Shown here piece after piece: positions 1-5,870 of a stretch of DNA of 5,870 nucleotides. The stretch comes from Planctomycetaceae bacterium UBA4732. Lineage in GTDB: Bacteria; Planctomycetota; Planctomycetia; Gemmatales; Gemmataceae. Every line of letters begins with the position of its first letter. The first letter of the stretch is position 1. Both the position numbers and the translations under genes were made by a program. The notes under the pieces were generated by a model. That model had not been told where the DNA came from. It worked only from the letters and a program-made list of their open reading frames with translations, and searched no databases. The stretch spans positions 3,915-9,784 of the forward strand of contig DHJA01000215.1 in NCBI GenBank assembly GCA_002404095.1, in the 5' to 3' direction.

Positions 1-6
1 CTTCGG

Positions 7-20
7 GTCGCGGCTAAACG
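7..20. repeat. Edge fragment of a dispersed palindromic repeat
   Basis: The 14 bases GTCGCGGCTAAACG are identical to the right end of the large palindrome downstream of trpS (3215-3228). A 14-base identity within a window this small is very unlikely by chance. The simplest reading is that this is the last part of a second copy, or a decayed copy, of the same repeat, lying just upstream of the tetR promoter. The bases before it (1-6) do not match the 3' palindrome, so the copy is either diverged or truncated. Confidence 0.55.
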
Positions 21-50
21 AATAATCCCCCAACTTTCGCCATTTTGCCG

Positions 51-80
51 TTGACGCGCCTAGACCGATCGGTCTATACT
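51..80 (+). promoter_or_regulatory. Sigma70-type promoter of the tetR-hlyD operon
   Basis: A -35 hexamer TTGACG (51-56) and a -10 hexamer TATACT (75-80) are separated by 18 bases, close to the bacterial housekeeping consensus. Transcription would start near position 87, leaving a leader of roughly 30 bases before the ATG at 119. The spacer and the first bases of the -10 hexamer are covered by a perfect 16-bp palindrome, and a second related palindrome covers the expected start site. A bound repressor should therefore block RNA polymerase directly. The promoter is inferred from sequence only. Confidence 0.7.
61..76. promoter_or_regulatory. Operator 1, perfect 16-bp palindrome, probable TetR site
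   Basis: TAGACCGATCGGTCTA is a perfect palindrome without a spacer, lying between the -35 and -10 hexamers and overlapping the first two bases of the -10. Size, symmetry and position immediately upstream of a TetR-family gene fit an autoregulatory operator. From memory, the TAGACC/GGTCTA half-sites resemble boxes described for some TetR regulators such as NemR; this was not checked. Confidence 0.75.
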
Positions 81-96
81 TAGATCGGTTAGTCTA
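81..96. promoter_or_regulatory. Operator 2, diverged copy of the palindrome over the start site
   Basis: TAGATCGGTTAGTCTA matches operator 1 at 12 of 16 positions and keeps the outer TAGA and GTCTA ends, but its inner bases have lost symmetry. The outer symmetry extends one base each side (TTAGA at 80-84, TCTAA at 93-97). Its centre is exactly 20 bp from the centre of operator 1, about two helical turns, so two dimers could sit on the same face of the DNA. It spans the predicted transcription start. Confidence 0.6.
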
Positions 97-118
97 ATCC
101 GCCGTTTTGAGTGGCAAT

Positions 119-796
119 ATGAAGACCCCGCGAATCGATGTTGGCAGCATCCGCCGTGAACAAATCGTTCAGGCCGCGATTGCCGTTATCGCCGAGCAGG
201 GAATACAAAACTTATCGCTCTCCGAGATCGAAACCAAGGCGGGCATGAGTCGCGGCCAACTGACGTACTATTTCCGTGCCAAGGAAGACATTCTGTTGGC
301 CGTATTCGACCGTCTCATTGAGATGATGCACGAGCGCGCCCAGGCCAACGGAGTGGGCGGCGGCTGCGGTTTTCAGGAACCGGGTTGGGAACACCTGACC
401 CACTTCCTAACGACGTTTTTGTTGACGCCGCCAGTGATACCGGAGTTTAGCTCGCTGCAATATACGTTTCTGTCGCAGATCGGCCACCGCGACGACTTCC
501 GCGAAAAGCTGGCCAATCTGTACGGCGAATGGCGCGATCATCTGGCGGGCGACGTGGCCGACGACCTGGAACGCCGGCCCGGCAAGAAGGCGTCGCCGCG
601 CGCCGTCGCCACGCTGGTGCAAGCCATTCTGCACGGCCTGGCCATCCAACGCGCCGCCGATCCCGACGTTTACGACCGCCAGGAAATGCTCGATCTCTGC
701 CTGGATTTGTTGGGCGCCTACCTACACCGGGCGCCTAAGTCGTCCGTACCAGCCAACGGTAAAGCTCACGACCTCTCGCATGAGGGCCACAAATGA
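119..796 (+). CDS. TetR/AcrR-family transcriptional repressor
   Basis: A 225-residue protein of typical TetR length. The N-terminal DNA-binding domain covers about residues 10-58. It has a first helix with RREQIVQAA, then a helix-turn-helix (about 33-53) reading LSEIETKAGMSRGQLTYYF, followed by the usual KEDIL segment. Residues 60-205 form a mostly helical ligand-binding and dimerisation domain that I cannot tie to a ligand. The ATG at 119 is preferred over an in-frame TTG at 107, because the TTG lies only about 20 bases from the predicted transcript start and has no Shine-Dalgarno; the ATG has only a weak GAGTGG. The stop overlaps the start of the membrane fusion protein gene (ATGA), indicating translational coupling. 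The protein probably represses its own operon through the two palindromes upstream. The family call is firm; the inducer is unknown. Confidence 0.92.
   Translation: MKTPRIDVGSIRREQIVQAAIAVIAEQGIQNLSLSEIETKAGMSRGQLTYYFRAKEDILLAVFDRLIEMMHERAQANGVGGGCGFQEPGWEHLTHFLTTFLLTPPVIPEFSSLQYTFLSQIGHRDDFREKLANLYGEWRDHLAGDVADDLERRPGKKASPRAVATLVQAILHGLAIQRAADPDVYDRQEMLDLCLDLLGAYLHRAPKSSVPANGKAHDLSHEGHK
782..786 (+). promoter_or_regulatory. Ribosome binding site of the membrane fusion protein gene
   Basis: GAGGG lies within the last codons of tetR, six bases before the ATG at 793. It supports that start and the coupled reading of the two genes. Confidence 0.6.
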
Positions 797-2031
797 GTAC
801 CATCAACGCCGCCGAACGCTCCCCTTCCGCCGACGGTTCGCCGTCCGCAAACGGCTCCAGCTTGCGCGACCGCGTCCGCTCGCTGCGGCTGTCGGAACGG
901 GTTCCCGAAGGCAAACGCGCTTCCTTCGCGGCCGTCCTGCTGCCCTGGGGCCTGTGCGTCATTCTGCTGGCCGTGACGGCCGCCTTCGGCTACCGCGCCT
1001 ACACCACCGCCCCGACCGAGGCGCCTTCCCAGACCGCCGACTCGACCAAGAAAGACGGAGCGGCGCCGGGCGTTACCGGCGACATGGCTTCGTCGGGCGA
1101 CGTGGCTCTGGAGGCGAAAGGCTATATCATTCCGGTGCATCAGATTCAGGTCAGCCCCAAGGTGTCCGGCATGTTGACGTGGATCGACCCCCGGCTGGAA
1201 GAGGGCCAGCGCTTCAAGGAAGGCGCGCCGCTGGCGCGCATCGAGGACGTGAACTACCGGGCCGATTTCATGCACGCCAAGTACGCCCTCGCCAGCGCGG
1301 AGCAGCGTTACCAGCAATCGCTGAGCAATCGGCCGGAGGAAATCGACCAATCGAAGGCCGACCTCGCCGAGTCCGAGGCGACCCTTGAGCAGCTGAAATT
1401 GGAGATGCAGCGCAGCACGCGCCTGCTCGGTACGCCGGCCCTGGCCGCGAAGGATTTTGAGCAGGACAAGTTCGCCTACGCGGCCATGAATCGGCACGTC
1501 GCGCGCCTCAAGGCGACGCTGAAGCTCATGGAAGAGGGGCCGCGCAAGGAAGTGCAAGAGGCGGCCAAGGCCGACGTGGAAGCGGCCAAGGCGGACTTGG
1601 ATAAGGCGAAATGGAACCTGGACAACTGCGAGATCCAAGCGCCGGTCAGCGGCACCATTCTCAAGAAGGGGGCCGAGAAGGGCAACATCGTCAACCCGAT
1701 CGCGTTCAACATCTCCTCCAGCTTGTGCGACATGGCCGACCTGTCCGACCTGGAAGTGGATCTGAAGATTCAGGAGCGCGACATCGCCAAGGTGGCGAAG
1801 GGCATGGCGTGTACGGCGATGCCCGAGGCGTACCAGAGCGACGCGGTGTTCCTGAAGATCCATCCCAAGGGTTACATCGGCAAGGTGTCGCGGCTGATGC
1901 CGACCGCTGACCGCGGCCAGGGCGCCATCCCGGTGCGCGTCAAGCTCGACATCCCCAAGGAAGAGGAAGGCGTTTACCTCAAACCGGATTTGAGTGTGAT
2001 TGTGGAGTTCTTGAAGGATTCCACGAAGTAA
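793..2031 (+). CDS. HlyD-family membrane fusion (periplasmic adaptor) protein
   Basis: A 412-residue adaptor of the HlyD/EmrA/MacA type, which links an inner-membrane exporter to an outer-membrane channel. Residues 1-44 form a polar, Ser- and Arg-rich cytoplasmic tail. One membrane span follows at about 45-68 (AAVLLPWGLCVILLAVTAAF), with no lipobox. The first half of the lipoyl-like domain is at about 104-152 (GYIIPVHQIQVSPKVSG). A long charged, Ala-rich helical hairpin covers about 155-275. The second lipoyl half is at about 279-302 (CEIQAPVSGTILKKG), and a beta-barrel region runs to the C-terminus (KPDLSVIVEF). The gene overlaps tetR by four bases and should be under the same repressor. No ABC, MFS or RND transporter gene follows; the next gene is trpS. 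The transported substrate and transporter class cannot be told from the sequence. Confidence 0.88.
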   Translation: MSTINAAERSPSADGSPSANGSSLRDRVRSLRLSERVPEGKRASFAAVLLPWGLCVILLAVTAAFGYRAYTTAPTEAPSQTADSTKKDGAAPGVTGDMASSGDVALEAKGYIIPVHQIQVSPKVSGMLTWIDPRLEEGQRFKEGAPLARIEDVNYRADFMHAKYALASAEQRYQQSLSNRPEEIDQSKADLAESEATLEQLKLEMQRSTRLLGTPALAAKDFEQDKFAYAAMNRHVARLKATLKLMEEGPRKEVQEAAKADVEAAKADLDKAKWNLDNCEIQAPVSGTILKKGAEKGNIVNPIAFNISSSLCDMADLSDLEVDLKIQERDIAKVAKGMACTAMPEAYQSDAVFLKIHPKGYIGKVSRLMPTADRGQGAIPVRVKLDIPKEEEGVYLKPDLSVIVEFLKDSTK

Positions 2032-2044
2032 TTTGCGTTTCTCG

Positions 2045-2142
2045 CTTACTCCCTCCCCCCTTGCGGGGGAGGGTTGGGGTGGAGTCTTTGATACCATAAC
2101 CCCCCACCCCAACCCTCCCCGCGCAAGGGGAGAGGGAGCAAG
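2045..2142. repeat. Large imperfect GC-rich inverted repeat between hlyD and trpS
   Basis: Two arms of about 40 bases (2045-2084 and about 2101-2142) are reverse complements of each other with only a few mismatches and one single-base indel. They flank a short AT-richer loop (about 2085-2100, TCTTTGATACCATAA). Each arm also contains its own small palindrome: CCCTCCCCC with GGGGGAGGG in the left arm and CCCTCCCC with GGGGAGAGGG in the right, each around a TTGC or GCGCAA turn. It could form one long hairpin or two nested ones. It occupies most of the 135-bp gap and resembles dispersed intergenic GC-rich palindromes seen in many genomes. No T-run follows, so it is not a classic intrinsic terminator, but it could attenuate read-through into trpS. 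Confidence 0.8.
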
Positions 2143-2166
2143 ACACCCCACGAACGGGAACACGCC

Positions 2167-3168
2167 ATGACGACCGCGACCACCCCGCCCCCGAAGCGCA
2201 TCCTCAGCGGCGTACAGCCCACCGGCAAGCTTCATCTCGGCAATTACTTCGGCGCCGTTCGTCAGCACATTGCCCTTCAAGACGAGGGGCCGTGCTTCTA
2301 TTTCATCGCCGACTATCACTCGCTCACCACCATCCATGACGCCGCCGTGCTGCGACAAAACACCGTCGATGTGGCCCTTGATTACCTGGCTCTCGGCCTC
2401 GACCCGGACAAGGCGGTCTTCTTCCGCCAGTCAGACATTCCCGAAGTCACGGAGCTTGCCTGGATTCTCTCAACCGTCACCAGCATGGGTCTGCTGGAGC
2501 GGGCCGTCTCGTACAAGGAGAAGATCGAGCGCGGCATCGACGCGAGTGTCGGCCTGTTCTTCTATCCGGTGCTGATGGCCGCCGACATTTTGATTTATCG
2601 CTCGCATGTCGTACCTGTCGGCAAGGATCAGGTGCAGCACATCGAAATGACGCAGGACATCGCCGGCAAGTTCAACAACCGCTTCGGCACGGTCTTTCCC
2701 ATCCCGACTTATCGGCTCGACAAGGAATCGAAAGTACCCGGCGTGGACGGTCAGAAGATGAGCAAGTCTTACGGCAACACCATCGAAATCTTCGCCGAGG
2801 GCAAGCCGTTGCAGAAGACGGTCATGGCCGTCGTCACCGACAGCACGCCGGTGGAGGCGCCGAAAGACCCGGAGAAATGCAACGTCTTCGCTCTGTATAG
2901 TCTGTTTGCGGGCGATGAGGAGAAGGCGGCGTTGGCGGCCCGGTATCGGGCCGGCGGCATGGGCTTCGGCGAGGCGAAGAAGATGTTGCTGGAGAAGATC
3001 AACGCCCACTTCGGCCCGGCCCGTGAGAGGCGAAAGCAGTTGGCGGCCCAACCGGAGCAAGTCGAGGCGGTGCTGCGTCGGGGCGCCGAAAGGGCGCGGG
3101 CCGAGGCGCGTAAGACCGTGGCGCTGGTGCGCGAAGCGGTGGGCATGAAACCGCAGAGCGTCGTTTAG
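2167..3168 (+). CDS. trpS: Tryptophanyl-tRNA synthetase
   Basis: Charges tRNA-Trp with tryptophan using ATP, in the cytoplasm. The 333-residue length is usual for the bacterial enzyme. It is a class I synthetase with a Rossmann fold. The opening RILSGVQPTGKLHLGNYFGA (residues 11-30) carries the HIGH-equivalent HLGN at 23-26. ADYHSLT lies at 48-54, and the tryptophan-pocket segment MAADILIY at 137-144. VGKDQVQHIEMTQDIA follows at 151-166, and the KMSKS loop is intact at 197-201 (GQKMSKSYGN). The helical C-terminal region begins near residue 215. All catalytic signatures are present. The ATG at 2167 gives the normal N-terminus; the Shine-Dalgarno is weak (GGGAA at 2156-2160). No dedicated promoter was recognised in the gap upstream. 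The TAG stop lies inside the left arm of a 31-bp inverted repeat. Confidence 0.97.
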   Translation: MTTATTPPPKRILSGVQPTGKLHLGNYFGAVRQHIALQDEGPCFYFIADYHSLTTIHDAAVLRQNTVDVALDYLALGLDPDKAVFFRQSDIPEVTELAWILSTVTSMGLLERAVSYKEKIERGIDASVGLFFYPVLMAADILIYRSHVVPVGKDQVQHIEMTQDIAGKFNNRFGTVFPIPTYRLDKESKVPGVDGQKMSKSYGNTIEIFAEGKPLQKTVMAVVTDSTPVEAPKDPEKCNVFALYSLFAGDEEKAALAARYRAGGMGFGEAKKMLLEKINAHFGPARERRKQLAAQPEQVEAVLRRGAERARAEARKTVALVREAVGMKPQSVV

Positions 3169-3228
3169 CCGCGACGCGCTAGCGGAGCGCGTGGGAGACG
3201 CGCTCCGCTAGCGCGTCGCGGCTAAACG
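3162..3228. repeat. Perfect 31-bp inverted repeat overlapping the trpS stop, between convergent genes
   Basis: Bases 3162-3192 pair without a mismatch with 3198-3228 around a five-base loop GGGAG. The ends read CGTTTAGCCGCGACGCGC and its complement. The left arm holds the last codons and the TAG stop (3166-3168) of trpS; the right arm ends five bases before the stop of the kinase gene on the other strand. No U-tract follows on either strand, so it is not a canonical intrinsic terminator. It could still block RNA polymerase from both sides, or protect the 3' ends. A 14-base piece of the same sequence at 7-20 suggests that it is a dispersed repeat family, similar in kind to REP elements. Confidence 0.88.
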
Positions 3229-3233
3229 GTTTC

Positions 3234-5792
3234 TCATTCATCGTCATACGCGCGCGGTTCGTGGTAGCGGACCCTCCACAAGAACAGGAAACCCAGCACC
3301 ACCAGCGCCAACCCTCCGACAAGAAACGCCAGCGACGGCAGGCTGTACCATTCTGGAACCCACGGCGCCACGAACACCATCGCCGCCCCCGGCGCGACCG
3401 CGAACGTCATGCGCCTGCTAACGAACAATCCGGAGATGACAAGAATCAAACCGGCCGCGCCGGCGTAGTGCGTGCCGAATAACTTTGTGATCTCCAACGG
3501 CGCCAGAGGCAGCCAGAACGGCGCCAATGCCTTCGGCGCGGTGGTCGAGAAAGGCGACAGGGCGCTAGTTTGTTTCAGCAGTTTATCCAATGCCAGCAAG
3601 TCGTTTTCGTACAGCCATCCCAAAAACCCAGCCAGCAACACGGCGCCAATGAGGAAACGCAGCCGCGGCCCAACCAACTCGACGAAGAACTGGCCCATGA
3701 GGCTGGGGCCGTTCCTCTTCTTCGGCTTGAGCGTGAAGAGCATCTCCGGCTTACGGGCCGTCTCCAGCATTTGTTTAAGGTTGGCCGGTGGCGGAAGCGG
3801 CGCCGTGAATTCCGCCGTCGCGCCTTCGATGGGGACGGCCGTGGCGACGGGCAGCGCGGCCGGCGCCGCCTTGAGGATGGCCGCTTGATGTACCATTGCC
3901 TCCGCGATTTGCCTGGCTCTCGCCTCCGCCTCGCCCGCGTTCATCCCCTCCGCCTGGAGCGCCTTGACTTCGACCGCTTGCAAATGCTTGCGTTCACGCG
4001 CCGCCTTCCGCGCTTGCTGGCGGGCGTCGATCCAGGCGATGATTGGCTCGCGCCACGCGCCGAACTTCTCGCGGGCCTTGCCCATTTCGCCGCGGCTCCA
4101 CTCGCGCGCCGCCAACTTCGCCTCGTAGCCGAACAGCACCTCGAAAAACTCCTCCCAGCACGATCCGCTGTACTTGCAAGCGAAATGCCGCAGCGACGCC
4201 TCCTCCAAGCCTTGTAAGCGCATGTTCTTGAACAATTTCTCCGCCTTGGCGATGGCCCGGGTGCGCTCCGCGTCGATCCGCCGGTCCAGCCCGAAATGCA
4301 CCGCCAGCGCCACCCCGAGAGCCAGCACCGAGAACGCGACCCACGTTCCCAGCAAGCCAAACAGCCAAAGGAAAACAAGGAAGAGCAATGTACTCACGCC
4401 CCAAACGAGCCAGTCGCGAAGGCCGCTGGACAGCCCCAGTTCGCGTACTTTCAGGAGCAAAGGCGTCTTTCGGGCGAACCCATGAATGAGGAAATAAAAG
4501 ATCGGAGTTAGGATTCCTAAACCTAAAAAGCCGCCGGCAAGCGTCGTCCAGCCGAACAAAGCAGACAACAGGATGCACACCAGCACCGCGCCCGCGAAAC
4601 CGCAAACGATGCGTGAACGCAGTTTCGCCGTAGGCGTGGCGTTGAACTGCCGGACGCTCTTTTCGAGGGCGGCGGCGTGTTCCTCGCGCGGCGTGAACGC
4701 GCCGGTGCGCGAGAGGCCGAGGTAGTTCTCCAGCGCTTCGATCACCGCGCCCATATCGGGATAGCGCTCCTCCGGCGTTTTCGCCAGCATCTTAATGAGG
4801 ACGTCCGACAAGGCTTTCGGCACGCGCTTGACAATGGCGTCCGGCCGCACGACCGGCGCCGTGGCATGTTTGGTCAGCACCTCCAGCACCGTCTGGCCCT
4901 CGAACGGAGGCTTGCCGGTCAACAGGACGTAGAGTGTGCAGCCGAGGGAATAGACGTCCGCCGCGGGGCCGACGGCTGAGGAGTTGGCCGCTTGCTCCGG
5001 CGCCATGAATGAAGGCGTGCCCATGGCGAAGCCCGTGCGCGTGAGACTAGGTGACGCGCGTTGTTTCGTCAACGAAGCGGCGCCGTCTCGTGCGGCCGAC
5101 TCACTGGCGTCGTCCGCCAGCTTCACGAGACCCAGATCGGCGACTTTGACGATCCCTTGATCGTTAATCATCAGATTGTCCGGCTTCACATCGCGATGGA
5201 TCATGCCCAGGTCGTGGCCGTACTTTAGGCCGCGCGCCGCCTGGAGGATGTAGCCGACCGCCTGCTCCGGGTCGAGCTTACCCTCGCGGCGCGCCAGGTC
5301 CATCAGGGACTCGCCCTTGACGTACTCCATGCTGAAGTAATGCGTATTATTGGCAGAGCCGATGTCGTAAATCTGCACGACGTTGTGATGGACCATTTGG
5401 GCGGCGGCGTAGGCTTCGCGCGTGAAGCGGGCAACGAAGCCGGGGTTGGCGGCCGCCTTGGGCAGCATGACCTTAACCGCGACGAGACGGTCGAGCGAAA
5501 TCTGACGCGCCAAATAGACGGCGCCCATGCCGCCACGGCCGAGAAGTTTGAGAACCTGATAGCCGCCCAACGTCGTCAGCACCTCTTTGGGGCCGGCTTC
5601 CTTGGTGGGTTTCGGAGCGGGAAGCGATGAAGCCGCGCCGGACTCGCCATCGAGCGCGGCCGTAGTCGCGCCTGGGTCGGGCACAACCAGCTGAAACCCG
5701 CGCGCGCATTTCGGACACTTCGCCGCGTACTTGCCCGGCTTAACGGTTTTCGGACTGAAGGAGTGCTTGCAATGCGGACATGCGATAGCCAT
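3234..5792 (-). CDS. Membrane-embedded Ser/Thr protein kinase with N-terminal zinc ribbon
   Basis: An 852-residue Hanks-type kinase. Residues 1-30 form a zinc ribbon with cysteines 5, 8, 26 and 29 (CPHC, CPKC), of the MJ0042-like kind. A Pro/Ala-rich linker leads to the kinase domain at about 78-345. This has a glycine loop LGRGGMGAVY (84-93), Lys107 in VAVKV, Glu126, catalytic HRDVKPDN (199-206), DLG in place of DFG (219-221), a long activation segment, and APE (264-266). All catalytic residues are present, so it should be active. Four hydrophobic spans follow at about 395-415, 417-437, 460-480 and 482-500. Next is a charged, partly coiled-coil module (about 501-690) with two cysteines near 539-545. 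At least three or four more spans lie at about 711-728, 775-840. I do not recognise the C-terminal half. The ATG at 5792 is chosen over a TTG at 5816 because of an excellent Shine-Dalgarno. The gene converges on trpS. Confidence 0.93.
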   Translation of the reverse strand: MAIACPHCKHSFSPKTVKPGKYAAKCPKCARGFQLVVPDPGATTAALDGESGAASSLPAPKPTKEAGPKEVLTTLGGYQVLKLLGRGGMGAVYLARQISLDRLVAVKVMLPKAAANPGFVARFTREAYAAAQMVHHNVVQIYDIGSANNTHYFSMEYVKGESLMDLARREGKLDPEQAVGYILQAARGLKYGHDLGMIHRDVKPDNLMINDQGIVKVADLGLVKLADDASESAARDGAASLTKQRASPSLTRTGFAMGTPSFMAPEQAANSSAVGPAADVYSLGCTLYVLLTGKPPFEGQTVLEVLTKHATAPVVRPDAIVKRVPKALSDVLIKMLAKTPEERYPDMGAVIEALENYLGLSRTGAFTPREEHAAALEKSVRQFNATPTAKLRSRIVCGFAGAVLVCILLSALFGWTTLAGGFLGLGILTPIFYFLIHGFARKTPLLLKVRELGLSSGLRDWLVWGVSTLLFLVFLWLFGLLGTWVAFSVLALGVALAVHFGLDRRIDAERTRAIAKAEKLFKNMRLQGLEEASLRHFACKYSGSCWEEFFEVLFGYEAKLAAREWSRGEMGKAREKFGAWREPIIAWIDARQQARKAARERKHLQAVEVKALQAEGMNAGEAEARARQIAEAMVHQAAILKAAPAALPVATAVPIEGATAEFTAPLPPPANLKQMLETARKPEMLFTLKPKKRNGPSLMGQFFVELVGPRLRFLIGAVLLAGFLGWLYENDLLALDKLLKQTSALSPFSTTAPKALAPFWLPLAPLEITKLFGTHYAGAAGLILVISGLFVSRRMTFAVAPGAAMVFVAPWVPEWYSLPSLAFLVGGLALVVLGFLFLWRVRYHEPRAYDDE

Positions 5793-5797
5793 AAAGT

Positions 5798-5804
5798 CCT
5801 CCTT
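5798..5804 (-). promoter_or_regulatory. Strong Shine-Dalgarno of the kinase gene
   Basis: On the minus strand AAGGAGG lies five bases before the ATG at 5792. It fixes that ATG as the start and excludes the longer reading from the TTG at 5816, whose extra residues would be encoded by the ribosome binding site itself. Confidence 0.88.
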
Positions 5805-5834
5805 CCCCGCCCACAAGTGATTGGGATGAAGGAG

Positions 5835-5840
5835 AGTATA
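5835..5840 (-). promoter_or_regulatory. Probable -10 box of the kinase gene
   Basis: Minus-strand TATACT, the same hexamer as in the tetR promoter, lies about 43 bases before the kinase start codon and predicts a leader of about 36 bases. The -35 region is poor: GCGACC at an 18-base spacing matches TTGACA at only three positions. The promoter may need an activator or be weak. Confidence 0.45.
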
Positions 5841-5870
5841 GCAACGAAAGGCGAGCCGGGTCGCGTAAGC

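Noticed and set aside
107..118. TTG start giving four extra residues to the TetR protein
   Set aside because: No Shine-Dalgarno precedes it and it lies very near the predicted transcript start; the ATG at 119 gives a standard N-terminus.
2032..2166. Trp leader peptide, T-box or tRNA-like element upstream of trpS
   Set aside because: I saw no tandem Trp codons after a start, no T-box-like conserved sequence and no cloverleaf; the gap is explained by the inverted repeat.
2046..2228. Short minus-strand frame across the hlyD-trpS gap (PLRGEGWGG-type peptide)
   Set aside because: It is the translation of the GC-rich repeat itself and enters trpS antisense; peptides of this kind are common misannotations of such repeats.
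766..2358. A 530-codon open frame on the minus strand, longer than the genes it overlaps
   Set aside because: It lies antisense to tetR's end, the whole membrane fusion gene and the start of trpS, all with clear family motifs. Its product is His-, Arg- and Gly-rich, runs straight through the inverted repeat, and shows no recognisable domain: a GC-rich shadow frame.
3162..3228. Classic rho-independent terminator
   Set aside because: The stem is very strong but no T-run follows on either strand, so only a general barrier role is proposed.
3570..4217. A 215-codon plus-strand frame inside the kinase gene
   Set aside because: Antisense to the kinase's charged module; Arg- and Leu-rich low-complexity product with no domain, as expected from GC-rich codon bias.
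5793..5816. TTG start for an 860-residue kinase
   Set aside because: The extra codons are the AAGGAGG ribosome binding site and its surroundings; the ATG at 5792 starts directly at the zinc ribbon.

Overview
This is a GC-rich, densely coded bacterial window. It probably comes from a planctomycete, perhaps a relative of the Gemmata group. The pointers are a long Hanks-type Ser/Thr kinase with an N-terminal CxxC/CxxC zinc ribbon and many C-terminal membrane spans, plus GC-rich dispersed palindromes in the gaps between genes. No rRNA gene or other strong taxonomic marker is present, so the assignment is an inference.

Layout, left to right. Bases 1-118 hold a fragment of a dispersed repeat, then a sigma70-like promoter with two operator-like palindromes. 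This promoter drives a two-gene operon on the + strand: a TetR-family repressor (119-796) and an HlyD/EmrA/MacA-type membrane fusion protein (793-2031), joined by an ATGA stop/start overlap. A 135-bp gap (2032-2166) is mostly filled by a large imperfect GC-rich inverted repeat. Next comes trpS, tryptophanyl-tRNA synthetase (2167-3168, + strand). Its stop codon lies inside a perfect 31-bp inverted repeat (3162-3228), which fills the gap to the convergent kinase gene. The kinase (3234-5792, - strand) has a strong Shine-Dalgarno and a plausible -10 box near the right edge.

Functionally, the first two genes look like an autoregulated efflux or export locus. The repressor would bind the palindromes over its own promoter, and a ligand would release both genes. 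The transporter and outer-membrane channel that a membrane fusion protein needs are not encoded in the window. trpS is housekeeping. The kinase is a membrane-embedded signalling protein of unknown input. The three units appear functionally unrelated.

No clearly new multi-gene system is visible. The points most worth checking are the duplicated operator, the membrane fusion protein without a transporter, the two palindromic repeat families, and the uncharacterised C-terminal half of the kinase.
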